Source: DASWKG01 sp036396755 (GTDB taxonomy: Bacteria > Actinomycetota > UBA4738 > CALAEC01). From it: DNA of 7,161 nt. Shown here piece by piece: positions 1 through 5,648 of this stretch (position 1 is the first letter of the stretch; every line of letters begins with the position of its first letter). The position numbers and the translations under genes were made by a program. The DNA is taken from NCBI GenBank assembly GCA_036396755.1, contig DASWKG010000125.1:1-7161 (forward strand), in the 5' to 3' direction. The notes under the pieces were generated by a model that was given only the letters and a program-made list of their open reading frames with translations, ran no database searches and was not told the origin of the DNA.

Positions 1-20
1 CACCTCCACCAGGAGGAAGT

Positions 21-68
21 ATGCTAATTGGGAGTCCCGAAGATGGGACTCCCAACGTTGGGACTTAA
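21..68 (+). CDS. possible 15-codon leader ORF before the ATPase gene
   Basis: ATG at 21 follows a perfect AGGAGG (11-16) by 4 nt, which is slightly tight for a ribosome binding site. The frame reads MLIGSPEDGTPNVGT and stops with TAA at 66-68, 20 nt before the ATPase start. The whole frame lies across the inverted repeat at 28-55. Its codons show no run of a single amino acid, so classical amino-acid attenuation is not indicated. The frame is also open to the left edge of the window, so this could be the tail of a longer gene. It could equally be chance. No family is recognised. Confidence 0.2.
   Translation: MLIGSPEDGTPNVGT
28..55. repeat. perfect 11-bp inverted repeat (hairpin) upstream of the ATPase gene
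   Basis: TTGGGAGTCCC (28-38) and GGGACTCCCAA (45-55) are exact reverse complements around a 6-nt loop, GAAGAT. A second dyad overlaps the right arm: TCCCAACGTTGGGA (50-63) is a 14-bp perfect palindrome. The hexamer GGGACT occurs at 45-50 and again at 60-65, so the left-arm segment AGTCCC (33-38) could pair with either copy. No T-tract follows on either strand, which argues against a textbook intrinsic terminator. It could be a terminator of an upstream gene, an attenuator-like leader structure, or the end of a mobile element. The pairing is seen directly; the role is unknown. Confidence 0.7.
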
Positions 69-88
69 ATGGTAGGATCATCCCCCTC

Positions 89-1513
89 ATGGCTGAGAGA
101 TTCATCGGGCGCCGGGAGCAGCTTCGGAAGCTCTCCTCGGAGCTGAAGGAGATCCGCTCGAACGGTCGGGGGAGATTCGTCCTGCTGCGAGGCCGTCGCA
201 GGGTAGGCAAGAGTCGTCTGGTTGAGGAGTTCCTGTCCCGTGAGGGCGCCCCCCACGCCTTCTTCGCCGCGACCAAGGGTCGGCCGCCCGATCGTGACCT
301 TGAAGCGTTCGCCGATGTCGTCGCCGCCTCCGACCTCCGCGCGGCGGAGCTGTTGCGAGAGGGCGCGCGCTTCGACACATGGGAGGCAGCGCTCCGGCTG
401 ATCGCCGGATCTTCGGACCGCCGCGCACCCTCCGTGATCGTCATCGACGAGCTCCCGTATCTGATCGAGGGCGACGCGACCGTGGAGGGTGCCCTCCAGA
501 CGGGTTGGGACCGGGCCATCCGGGATTCCCCGGTGCTTCTCATCGTGGTCGGCTCTGACCTCGCCATGATGAAGGCCCTAACCGAGTACGACCGACCGCT
601 GTACGACCGACCCACGGCGACGATCCACCTGGCTCCCCTCTCTCCCGCGGAGATCGCGAGCCTACTGGACGTCGGTGCCGCCGAGGCGCTGGATGCCTAC
701 CTCGTGATCGGAGGCCTTCCCCTTCTCGCACTCTCCTGGGGCGCCTCGTCGAGCTTGAGGTCTTTCCTCAGGAGGCAACTGATCGACCCGACCTCGCCGC
801 TCATCGTGTCGGGGGAGCGGACGGTGGCCGCTGAGTTCCCGCCGGACGCACACGCACGACTGGTGATGAGTGCGATCGGCGGTGGCGAGCGAACGTTCAC
901 AGCCATCGGCAATGCATCGGGCGTAGCCCGCCAGTCCCTGGAGCGAGCGCTCGACCTACTCGTCGCGAAGAAGGTGATCGAGCGCGCCGTTCCCCTCTCC
1001 TCACGGCCATCCCGACTCACTCGATACTCCATCGCGGATCCGTACCTGCGATTCTGGCTGCGATTCATCGAGCCGTCGCTCAACGAGATCGAGCGAGGGC
1101 GCGGCGAGATGGTCGTCGAGCGCATCCTGGCGAGCTGGAAGGGCTTCCGTGGCCGTGCTATCGAGCCCTTGGCGCGAGAAGCCGTGAGTCGACTCCTTCC
1201 GGACGCACGGTTCGGCGAGGCCCTTCATGCCGGGGCCTACTGGACGCGAGATGGCGCGGTTGAGGTGGACTTGGTCGGTGCCGATCGGGCCGCCCCACCG
1301 GCATCGGTGTCGTTCGTCGGATCCGTGAAGTGGCGGGAGAGGGCGCCTTTCGGACACCGGGATCTGGCTTCCCTTGCCGCCATCATGTCCCGGGTCCCCG
1401 GAGCGGGTACCGATGCGCTGTTCGTCGGTGTCTCCAGGGCTGGGTTCGACACCGACGATCTCTCCGTAGGCCTCGGACCGGATGAGCTCCTGGCTGCCTG
1501 GGAGAGACCATGA
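89..1513 (+). CDS. P-loop ATPase with C-terminal DUF234-type domain (archaeal-ATPase family)
   Basis: This 474-residue STAND/AAA-like ATPase belongs to the archaeal ATPase plus DUF234 family, and its length is typical. The start reads FIGRREQLRKL (5-15), the usual N-terminal signature. Walker A is GRRRVGKS (35-42) and Walker B is VIVIDE (116-121). A sensor-like strand LLIVVGSDLAMM (150-161) is followed by the family signature PLYDRPTATIHLAPLS (170-185). A winged-helix segment spans about 256-300. The DUF234 part begins near YSIADPYLRFWLRF (313-326) and contains EVDLVG (392-397) and GSVKW (411-415), resembling a PD-(D/E)XK nuclease fold. The usual ExK glutamate position appears to be Ser412, so catalysis is uncertain. 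The frame is open to the window edge, but ATG 89 fits the conserved N-terminus. Only a weak AGGA (74-77) precedes it. The function of the family is not established. No partner gene is visible and GC is lower than in the metabolic genes. Confidence 0.9.
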   Translation: MAERFIGRREQLRKLSSELKEIRSNGRGRFVLLRGRRRVGKSRLVEEFLSREGAPHAFFAATKGRPPDRDLEAFADVVAASDLRAAELLREGARFDTWEAALRLIAGSSDRRAPSVIVIDELPYLIEGDATVEGALQTGWDRAIRDSPVLLIVVGSDLAMMKALTEYDRPLYDRPTATIHLAPLSPAEIASLLDVGAAEALDAYLVIGGLPLLALSWGASSSLRSFLRRQLIDPTSPLIVSGERTVAAEFPPDAHARLVMSAIGGGERTFTAIGNASGVARQSLERALDLLVAKKVIERAVPLSSRPSRLTRYSIADPYLRFWLRFIEPSLNEIERGRGEMVVERILASWKGFRGRAIEPLAREAVSRLLPDARFGEALHAGAYWTRDGAVEVDLVGADRAAPPASVSFVGSVKWRERAPFGHRDLASLAAIMSRVPGAGTDALFVGVSRAGFDTDDLSVGLGPDELLAAWERP

Positions 1514-1613
1514 GGGGATCGGTCCAGCAGCGCTAGCAGGTCCTGCAGGCGGTTCTGATAGTGTCCCGCCATCTCCACCAGAGTGGACGGTTGCATCGTG
1601 CCTGGTCAGCGAC
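1514..1613. other. intergenic remnant between the ATPase gene and the IS630 fragment
   Basis: No complete gene is visible. On the minus strand an ATG at 1596 opens a frame reading MQPSTLVEMAGHYQNRLQDL, continuing LALLDRS before it enters the 3' end of the ATPase gene. It looks protein-like, but I do not recognise it and it has no stop of its own in this stretch. TAGTGTCCCG occurs at 1559-1568 and again at 1615-1624 (the edge of the IS630 fragment), in the same orientation. This suggests a second, decayed element end. No T-tailed terminator for the ATPase gene is evident. Confidence 0.35.
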
Positions 1614-1872
1614 CTAGTGTCCCGTAACTGACGCGTCTTGACGGTTGGCCTTGCGCAATATCGTGTCAGCGTCCTTCGTCCAGGTGAACGGCTCGCAGCG
1701 TTCGTTCCATGCATCGATGAAGCGCCTGATCGCGGCTTTCAGATCTCCCACCGAGGGGAACGTGCCACGGCGGATCGCCTGCCGCGTGATGATCCCGAAA
1801 GACACCTCCACCAGGTTGAGCCAGCTGCCCGAAGTCGGGGTGAAGTGCAGATGGACCCGTTGGTTCCGCAGC
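1614..1872 (-). pseudogene. 3' fragment of an IS630-family transposase
   Basis: Read on the minus strand, about 85 codons end in a TAG at 1616-1614 and encode the C-terminal end of an IS630-type DDE transposase. Recognisable blocks are VHLHFTPTSGSWLNLVEV, then FGIITRQAIRRGTF, then FIDAWNERCEPFTWTKDAD, closing with ANRQDASVTGH. Family members carry the last catalytic Glu in the SWLNLVE block, and that Glu is present. Similarity stops about two codons before RNQRVHLHF, near 1872. The frame stays open further upstream only as an antisense shadow of the PIN gene. The N-terminal helix-turn-helix and the first catalytic Asp residues are missing, so the gene is dead. The TA at 1615-1616 fits the TA target preference of IS630 elements and probably marks the preserved end. 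Confidence 0.85.
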
Positions 1873-1887
1873 GAGCGAGGCGCTCGC
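1871..1887. repeat. small inverted repeat at the IS630/PIN junction
   Basis: GCGAGC (1871-1876) and GCTCGC (1882-1887) form a 6-bp perfect stem with a 5-nt loop. It lies exactly where transposase similarity ends and just before the PIN-gene ribosome binding site. It may be a recombination scar or a weak hairpin, but in sequence this rich in G and C it may also be chance. Confidence 0.3.
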
Positions 1888-1900
1888 GCTGGAGCGGGCG

Positions 1901-2344
1901 GTGAGCCTGCTCTACGCGGACACGAGCGCCCTCCTGCGCGCCTACTTCGCCGACGAGCGGGAACACTCCGAGCTTCGAAGCATGCTCCTCGAGGGGGAGG
2001 AGCCCGTGGTATCGACCGAGATCGCCCGAGTGGAGTTGGCGAGCGCGGCCCGTGCTGCGGCCAGAGCCGGGCGATTCCGTCGGTGGAAAACCCTCCTCGC
2101 ACGTATCGACGCGGACTGTCAGGAGGACGGGCCCATCGCGCTGCTGGGGCTGCGTCCGGAGATCGTGCTGCCGACCGCGTATCGCCTCGTCGTGGAGCAT
2201 CGGCTGCGGACCCTGGATGCGCTCCATCCTGCCGTTGCCCTGGAGGAATGTCCTGCTCTGGCGGGAGACGAGGACGTCGTCTTCGTAACCCGCGATGGGG
2301 ATCAAGCGTCGGCAGCCAAGAAGCTTGGGCTCCCGGTGCGCTGA
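1901..2344 (+). CDS. PIN-domain protein, VapC-like ribonuclease toxin without visible antitoxin
   Basis: The product is 147 residues, the normal size for a single PIN domain. It begins MSLLYADTSALLRAYF with the first acidic residue at Asp7. Glu45 lies in ARVEL, Asp106 in RTLDALHPAVAL and Asp132 in FVTRDGDQASAAKKLGL, together giving the four acidic positions expected of a Mg-dependent PIN nuclease. In VapBC systems such proteins cleave tRNA or rRNA and are held inactive by a small antitoxin encoded just upstream. GTG at 1901 is preferred because GGAG (1891-1894) sits 6 nt before it and the catalytic motif starts at residue 5. The frame is open a little further upstream (SEALALERAV). No antitoxin gene is visible: the transposase fragment ends only about 29 nt upstream. 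Other PIN roles are possible, but the toxin class is most likely. Confidence 0.85.
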   Translation: MSLLYADTSALLRAYFADEREHSELRSMLLEGEEPVVSTEIARVELASAARAAARAGRFRRWKTLLARIDADCQEDGPIALLGLRPEIVLPTAYRLVVEHRLRTLDALHPAVALEECPALAGDEDVVFVTRDGDQASAAKKLGLPVR

Positions 2345-2405
2345 TCCCTTCGACTGTGGCCTCGGCCGGGCGCTCTCCGACGGGGGCGCCGATCTTCCTC
2401 CGGGG
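2345..2405. other. short convergent intergenic region
   Basis: This 61-nt gap separates the 3' ends of the PIN gene (plus) and the fumarylacetoacetase gene (minus). A GC-rich imperfect hairpin can be drawn from CGGGCGC (about 2366) to GCGCCG (about 2387) with one bulged G. A pyrimidine-rich TCTTCCTCC follows on the plus strand. It might help transcription end, but no proper T-tract is present. The gap also separates the lower-GC accessory part from the high-GC metabolic part. Confidence 0.3.
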
Positions 2406-3692
2406 TCAGTCAGCTGTGGCTATCGTCCCGCGGACCTCGCCGAGGCCGATGCGCGCGGCTCCCGCTCGCCCGCACCATCCCCGCATGACCACCGTGTCGC
2501 CGTCCTCGAGGAAGGTGCGCGTGTCGCCACCCGGGAGCTCGATCGGTCGGTCGCCGCGCCAGGTGAGCTCGATCAGGCTGCCGTAGGAGCCGGGGTCCGG
2601 GCCCGAGATCGTGCCCGAGGCGAACAGGTCTCCGGGTCGGATCGTGGCGCCGTTCGAGGTCGCGTGGGCGAGCTGCTGGGCGATCGTCCAGTAGAGGTTC
2701 CGCATGTTCGTGCGGCAGATGACCCGGCCCTGCGGGCTCCCCGGCGTGGCCAGCTCCACCGAGAGCTCGACGTCGAGGCCGTGGTCCTCGCGAGCGCGCA
2801 GATACGGCAGCGGTTCGGGCTCCTGCGACGGGGGCGGAGCCCGGAACGGCGCGAGCGCGTCCATCGTCACCACCCACGGCGAGATCGAGGTCGCGAACGA
2901 CTTCCCCAGGAAGGGCCCGAGCGGCTGGTACTCCCACCGCTGGATGTCGCGCGCGCTCCAGTCGTTGACGAGGACCAGCCCGAACACGTGGTCATCGGCC
3001 TCGTCGATCGGGATCGGCTGCCCGAGCGGGTTCCCGGGACCCGTGACGAAGCCGACCTCGAGCTCGATGTCGAGCATCCGCGTCGGCCCGAACGCCGGCG
3101 CGGGATGCGCGTCGTCGGCATTGGTCTGGCCGGCGGGCCGGCGGATCGGCGTTCCGCTCACGACGACGGTCCCGGATCGCCCGTGGTAGCCGACCGGCAG
3201 GTGCCGCCAGTTCGGGAGCAGGGGCTCCGAGCCCGGCCGGAACATCTTCCCGAGGTTCGTCGCGTGCTCGAGCGAGGAGTAGAAGTCGACGTAGTCGCCG
3301 ACCTCGAAGGGCCGGTGCAGCGTCACGTCGGCGAGCGGAACGAGGGCGCGCTCGGCGAGGCCGGGGACGTCACGGATGCGGCGGTCGGGCTCGGTGAGCA
3401 GCTCCGACACACGCTCGCGCGTCGCGCGCCAGGCTCCCCGCCCGAGCGCCAGGAACGGGTTGAGCGCGGGGGCCGCGAACGTCTCCGCGCCCACGCCGAC
3501 GCCCTCCAGCAAGCCCGCGCGGCCCACCTCCGCGAGGTCGAGCGCCTGCTCGCCGATCGCCACGCCGACCCGCGTGGGCTCCTCGCCCCGCGAGAGCACG
3601 CCGTACGGCAGGTTCTGGATCGGGAAGTCGGAGCCGTCGGGGACCGGGACCCAGCTCCGAAGGCCCGGGTCGACCGTGGGGTCGGCCGTCAC
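2406..3692 (-). CDS. fahA: fumarylacetoacetase (fumarylacetoacetate hydrolase)
   Basis: This enzyme hydrolyses 4-fumarylacetoacetate to fumarate and acetoacetate, the final step of tyrosine and homogentisate catabolism in the cytosol. The product is 428 residues, close to the usual 420-430. The N-terminal SH3-like part (about 1-125) contains FPIQNLPYGVLS (23-34). The catalytic core carries DYVDFYSSLEHATNLGKMFR (133-152) and LPVGYHGRSGTVVVSGTPIR (165-184), in which His170 matches the family's general-base histidine. LDIELEVGF (207-215) supplies metal ligands Glu210 and Glu212. VLVNDWSARDIQ (240-251) supplies Asp244, and PLGPFLGKSFATSISPWVV (257-275) contains Lys264. Glu375 in LIEL matches the glutamate paired with the catalytic His. 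The GTG at 3692 overlaps the upstream gene's TGA as GTGA, which indicates translational coupling. The frame is open further upstream, but that extension is only an alternative-frame reading of the neighbour. Confidence 0.96.
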   Translation of the reverse strand: MTADPTVDPGLRSWVPVPDGSDFPIQNLPYGVLSRGEEPTRVGVAIGEQALDLAEVGRAGLLEGVGVGAETFAAPALNPFLALGRGAWRATRERVSELLTEPDRRIRDVPGLAERALVPLADVTLHRPFEVGDYVDFYSSLEHATNLGKMFRPGSEPLLPNWRHLPVGYHGRSGTVVVSGTPIRRPAGQTNADDAHPAPAFGPTRMLDIELEVGFVTGPGNPLGQPIPIDEADDHVFGLVLVNDWSARDIQRWEYQPLGPFLGKSFATSISPWVVTMDALAPFRAPPPSQEPEPLPYLRAREDHGLDVELSVELATPGSPQGRVICRTNMRNLYWTIAQQLAHATSNGATIRPGDLFASGTISGPDPGSYGSLIELTWRGDRPIELPGGDTRTFLEDGDTVVMRGWCGRAGAARIGLGEVRGTIATAD

Positions 3693-4552
3693 GGCTCGAG
3701 GGGCAGGACGCCGAGCTCCAGCAGGTCCTCGACCGGCTCGTCGAACGAGCAGCTGCCGTAGGCGAAGAAGAGGTCGCGCCGCGCCCGGGCCACGGCGTCC
3801 GCCGCCGCCGTCACCCCTCGCCAGGCGAATCGCTCGCCGGTCAGCTCGAAGGCGACCGCGTCGGTCTCCGCGACGATCTCCTCGATCACCTCCCGCTCGA
3901 GGTCGTGCCCCATCGCCAGCACCGCGGCGCCGGCCAGGTTGACGAAGCCGTGCCGGACGAACCCGGTCTCGGGGTCGGTGTGCCGGAAGGGATGGTGGAG
4001 CCCCGCCGTCGCCTTGAGCCGAATCCCCCGCCGCCGGCAGCCGTCGATGAACGCGGCGACGCGGGGGGGCGCGGGGAACGCATCGGCGGTCGCCCCCCCG
4101 CAGCGGAGCTTCGCGCCCGCCCCGGCGTCCGCGATCGCGTCGAGGACCGGGTCGAGGTCGCCGTCGGGCGGCACCTCGAGGAACCGGAGGAGCCCCTCCG
4201 ATGCGATCTGAGCCGCTGCCGGCTGGAGGTCGTCGGTCCAGGACCGAGCCTCGACCGCCTCGACGGCGGCTCCGTCGGGGGGCGCCGACAGCCACCGCGC
4301 CAGCTCCTCCCCGCCCTCGGGCCCGTCGACGATCGCACCGATCCGCCACCGCTCCAGCAGGTCGAGTCGCTTGGCCAGCTCGGGCAGCCTCGAGGCGGGG
4401 CACAGGAAGCGGCCGAGCATGAACCCGTGCCTCCCCTCGCGCGATGCGGCGTGCTGCTCGGTGGCGGCCTCCATCGAGAGCGAGGCCGGCGGGAAGAGCC
4501 CCGCGTCGTCGATCAGCTCCTCCAGGAAGGCCCGACGCGCGTCCGACATCAC
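3689..4552 (-). CDS. uncharacterised 287-residue protein coupled to fumarylacetoacetase
   Basis: I recognise no named family with confidence. It resembles unnamed actinobacterial proteins with an opening like IDDAGLFPPASL (14-25). Conspicuous blocks are GRFLCPASRL (47-56), KLRCGG (148-153), KATAGLHHPFR (180-190), HGFVNL (201-206) and SCSFDEPVEDL (267-277). There is no signal peptide or membrane segment, so it should be cytosolic. Alternating strand-like and helix-like stretches, with a lysine and paired histidines late in the chain, would suit a TIM-barrel-like enzyme; this is inference. Its TGA overlaps the fumarylacetoacetase GTG start by 4 nt, which ties it to tyrosine/homogentisate breakdown. 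The start is either GTG 4552 or the adjacent ATG 4549. Neither has a Shine-Dalgarno sequence, but a TAGAAT box lies 7 nt before the GTG, so a leaderless start is likely. Confidence 0.85.
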   Translation of the reverse strand: MMSDARRAFLEELIDDAGLFPPASLSMEAATEQHAASREGRHGFMLGRFLCPASRLPELAKRLDLLERWRIGAIVDGPEGGEELARWLSAPPDGAAVEAVEARSWTDDLQPAAAQIASEGLLRFLEVPPDGDLDPVLDAIADAGAGAKLRCGGATADAFPAPPRVAAFIDGCRRRGIRLKATAGLHHPFRHTDPETGFVRHGFVNLAGAAVLAMGHDLEREVIEEIVAETDAVAFELTGERFAWRGVTAAADAVARARRDLFFAYGSCSFDEPVEDLLELGVLPLEP

Positions 4553-4559
4553 GCGCCGG

Positions 4560-4565
4560 ATTCTA
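4560..4565 (-). promoter_or_regulatory. -10 box for a likely leaderless transcript of the 287-residue gene and fahA
   Basis: On the minus strand TAGAAT (4565 to 4560) is followed by 7 nt and then GTG ATG. A transcription start 6-8 nt after the box would fall on or next to the start codon. This arrangement is common for leaderless mRNAs in Actinobacteria, and it would explain the lack of a Shine-Dalgarno sequence. No good -35 box is present at 16-18 nt. The same hexamer serves as the -10 of the gltB promoter in this window. Confidence 0.5.
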
Positions 4566-4594
4566 GCCGCGTCGGGCCTTCGCCAGAGCGAGCG

Positions 4595-5491
4595 CTACAG
4601 CGTGACGGGTGCTGTCTGGTACGCGCAGTTGTTGGTGCCCAGGCACGCCCGGGCGTAGATGGTCTGGTCGCCAGTCAGGTCGGCGACGTTCACGCCGCCG
4701 CTGAAGGCACCGGTCGGGCTCACCGTCGCCGTGGACGTGTACGCGACGGTGGCGGGATCCTGCCCGGGGGCGCCGACGGCCAGCGACACGTTCTTGCCGG
4801 CGACCGGGAATCCCTGATCGAAGGCCACGCCGTCGCCGACGTCGGGGAACACGTTCCCGGACGCGTACGAGTCGTACACCGCAGTGAACGCGGGCCCGTA
4901 GGGGGACAGCATGACCGGCGTCAGGGTCGAGCCGGGGGTGGCGCTGAGGGCCGAGGCCGATACCGAGGCGCTGATCGTGTTCGGCCCGGTGGCCGGCCCG
5001 GCAACGGCGACCGACACCGGGATGCTCGTGGCGCCCTGCGACGCGATGTCACAGGCGGCGTCGGCGCAGGCCCAGACGAAGCCGGAGAACCCGCCGTCGG
5101 CCGGGCTGTTGTAGAAACGGCCGGCGTCGAGCTCGAAGCAGGTCTCCTCGGTGGAGCAGAAGGTCCACCCGTAGAAGAACGTCGGGACGCCGTTGGCGGC
5201 GGGGGGCAGCAGGCTCACGGTCCAGCGGAACTCGAGCTGGCCGTTGGCCTTCATGCGGACCGCCGCGGCCGTCAGGTCTTGGCCGGCCGGAGCCGGCGTG
5301 GTGGCGTCGTTCGCGGGGTCGGTTCCCATCTGCACGAACGGCTGGTCGTCGAAGGTCGACGTGCCGGTGACCGTGAGCGTGTCGCCGCTCCGGCTCGCGG
5401 TCGAGATCGAGACCGAGGTCGCGGCGCCGGCCGTCTGAGCTCCGATGATCAAGCTCGCCGCGATGAGGCTGGGGATGCTGAGTCTCTTCAT
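4595..5491 (-). CDS. secreted six-cysteine protein of unknown function
   Basis: The 298-residue product has a clear Sec signal peptide: MKR, then a hydrophobic core LIAASLIIGA (9-18), and a likely signal peptidase I site after AGA at residues 21-23. The mature chain is rich in Thr, Ser, Ala, Gly and Val with short alternating segments, as in extracellular beta-sandwich domains. Two halves are suggested, about 24-165 and 170-298. Six cysteines form three close pairs: C112/C118, C142/C147 and C283/C289, probably disulfides. There is no LPXTG motif, lipobox or C-terminal membrane anchor, so it should be released or loosely held at the surface. GAAGGAG (5505-5499) lies 7 nt before the ATG, an excellent ribosome binding site. 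No convincing -10/-35 pair was seen for it in the divergent gap. I do not recognise the family. Confidence 0.85.
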   Translation of the reverse strand: MKRLSIPSLIAASLIIGAQTAGAATSVSISTASRSGDTLTVTGTSTFDDQPFVQMGTDPANDATTPAPAGQDLTAAAVRMKANGQLEFRWTVSLLPPAANGVPTFFYGWTFCSTEETCFELDAGRFYNSPADGGFSGFVWACADAACDIASQGATSIPVSVAVAGPATGPNTISASVSASALSATPGSTLTPVMLSPYGPAFTAVYDSYASGNVFPDVGDGVAFDQGFPVAGKNVSLAVGAPGQDPATVAYTSTATVSPTGAFSGGVNVADLTGDQTIYARACLGTNNCAYQTAPVTL

Positions 5492-5498
5492 GAGTGGG

Positions 5499-5505
5499 CT
5501 CCTTC
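5499..5505 (-). promoter_or_regulatory. strong ribosome binding site of the secreted-protein gene
   Basis: On the minus strand GAAGGAG ends 7 nt before the ATG at 5491. This fixes the start that yields the intact signal peptide. Confidence 0.8.
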
Positions 5506-5581
5506 CCAGTGGTGGGCACTCGAATGCTTCGGCGCGAGGAGCCCGCTTCCTCTGTGCAGATGCCCAAAAGAGCGACGCCGT

Positions 5582-5609
5582 TTGACAGTCCGGTTCAGGC
5601 CCCTAGAAT
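5582..5609 (+). promoter_or_regulatory. near-consensus sigma70-type promoter of gltB
   Basis: A perfect -35 TTGACA (5582-5587), a 16-nt spacer and TAGAAT (5604-5609, one mismatch to TATAAT) form a strong housekeeping promoter. Transcription should start near 5616, leaving a leader of about 40 nt before the gltB ATG at 5657. The promoter lies inside the 165-nt divergent gap shared with the secreted-protein gene. Confidence 0.85.
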
Positions 5610-5611
5610 CA

Positions 5612-5634
5612 GCCCTCACGAGCCGGGTGAGGGC
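5612..5634. promoter_or_regulatory. 8-bp dyad over the gltB transcription start (possible operator or 5'-UTR hairpin)
   Basis: GCCCTCAC (5612-5619) and GTGAGGGC (5627-5634) are exact reverse complements separated by 7 nt. The predicted start near 5616 falls inside the left arm. As DNA the element could be bound by a dimeric repressor blocking initiation. As RNA only part of the left arm would be transcribed, which weakens a hairpin role. Its 15-nt centre-to-centre arm spacing is a little over one helical turn. No regulator is assigned. Confidence 0.5.
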
Positions 5635-5640
5635 CGCGGA

Positions 5641-5648
5641 AGGAGAGG
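5641..5648 (+). promoter_or_regulatory. ribosome binding site of gltB
   Basis: AGGAGAGG lies 8 nt before the ATG at 5657. It supports this start over any other, placing the catalytic cysteine at residue 11 after a short propeptide. Confidence 0.7.

Noticed and set aside
1..13. CACCTCCACCAGG at the window start matches 1803-1815 inside the IS630 fragment
   Set aside because: The match is only 13 bases of GC-rich sequence, and the surrounding bases do not continue it. It is not enough to call a second IS630 copy.
28..66. Intrinsic terminator call for the hairpin at 28-55
   Set aside because: The stem is strong but is followed by CGTTGGGACTT with no T-run, and there is none on the other strand. 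It is kept as a repeat of unknown role.
1873..2102. N-terminal extension of the transposase frame to 2102
   Set aside because: Beyond about 1872 the translation is an antisense reading of the PIN gene with no IS630 similarity, so the element is truncated rather than divergent.
1645..2586. Plus-strand ORF across the IS630 fragment and PIN gene
   Set aside because: It runs antisense to the transposase remnant and out of frame with the PIN gene, and its product has no coherent domain.
2295..3761. Long plus-strand ORF opposite fumarylacetoacetase
   Set aside because: It is an antisense shadow created by high GC. It is full of Arg, Gly and Pro with no recognisable motif, while the minus strand holds a clear enzyme.
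3693..4403. Extension of the fumarylacetoacetase frame upstream to 4403, giving a 665-residue protein
   Set aside because: The added part is Arg/Gly/Ala-rich low-complexity translation of the neighbouring gene in another frame. Fumarylacetoacetase similarity begins right after the GTG at 3692, and the GTGA overlap explains the start.
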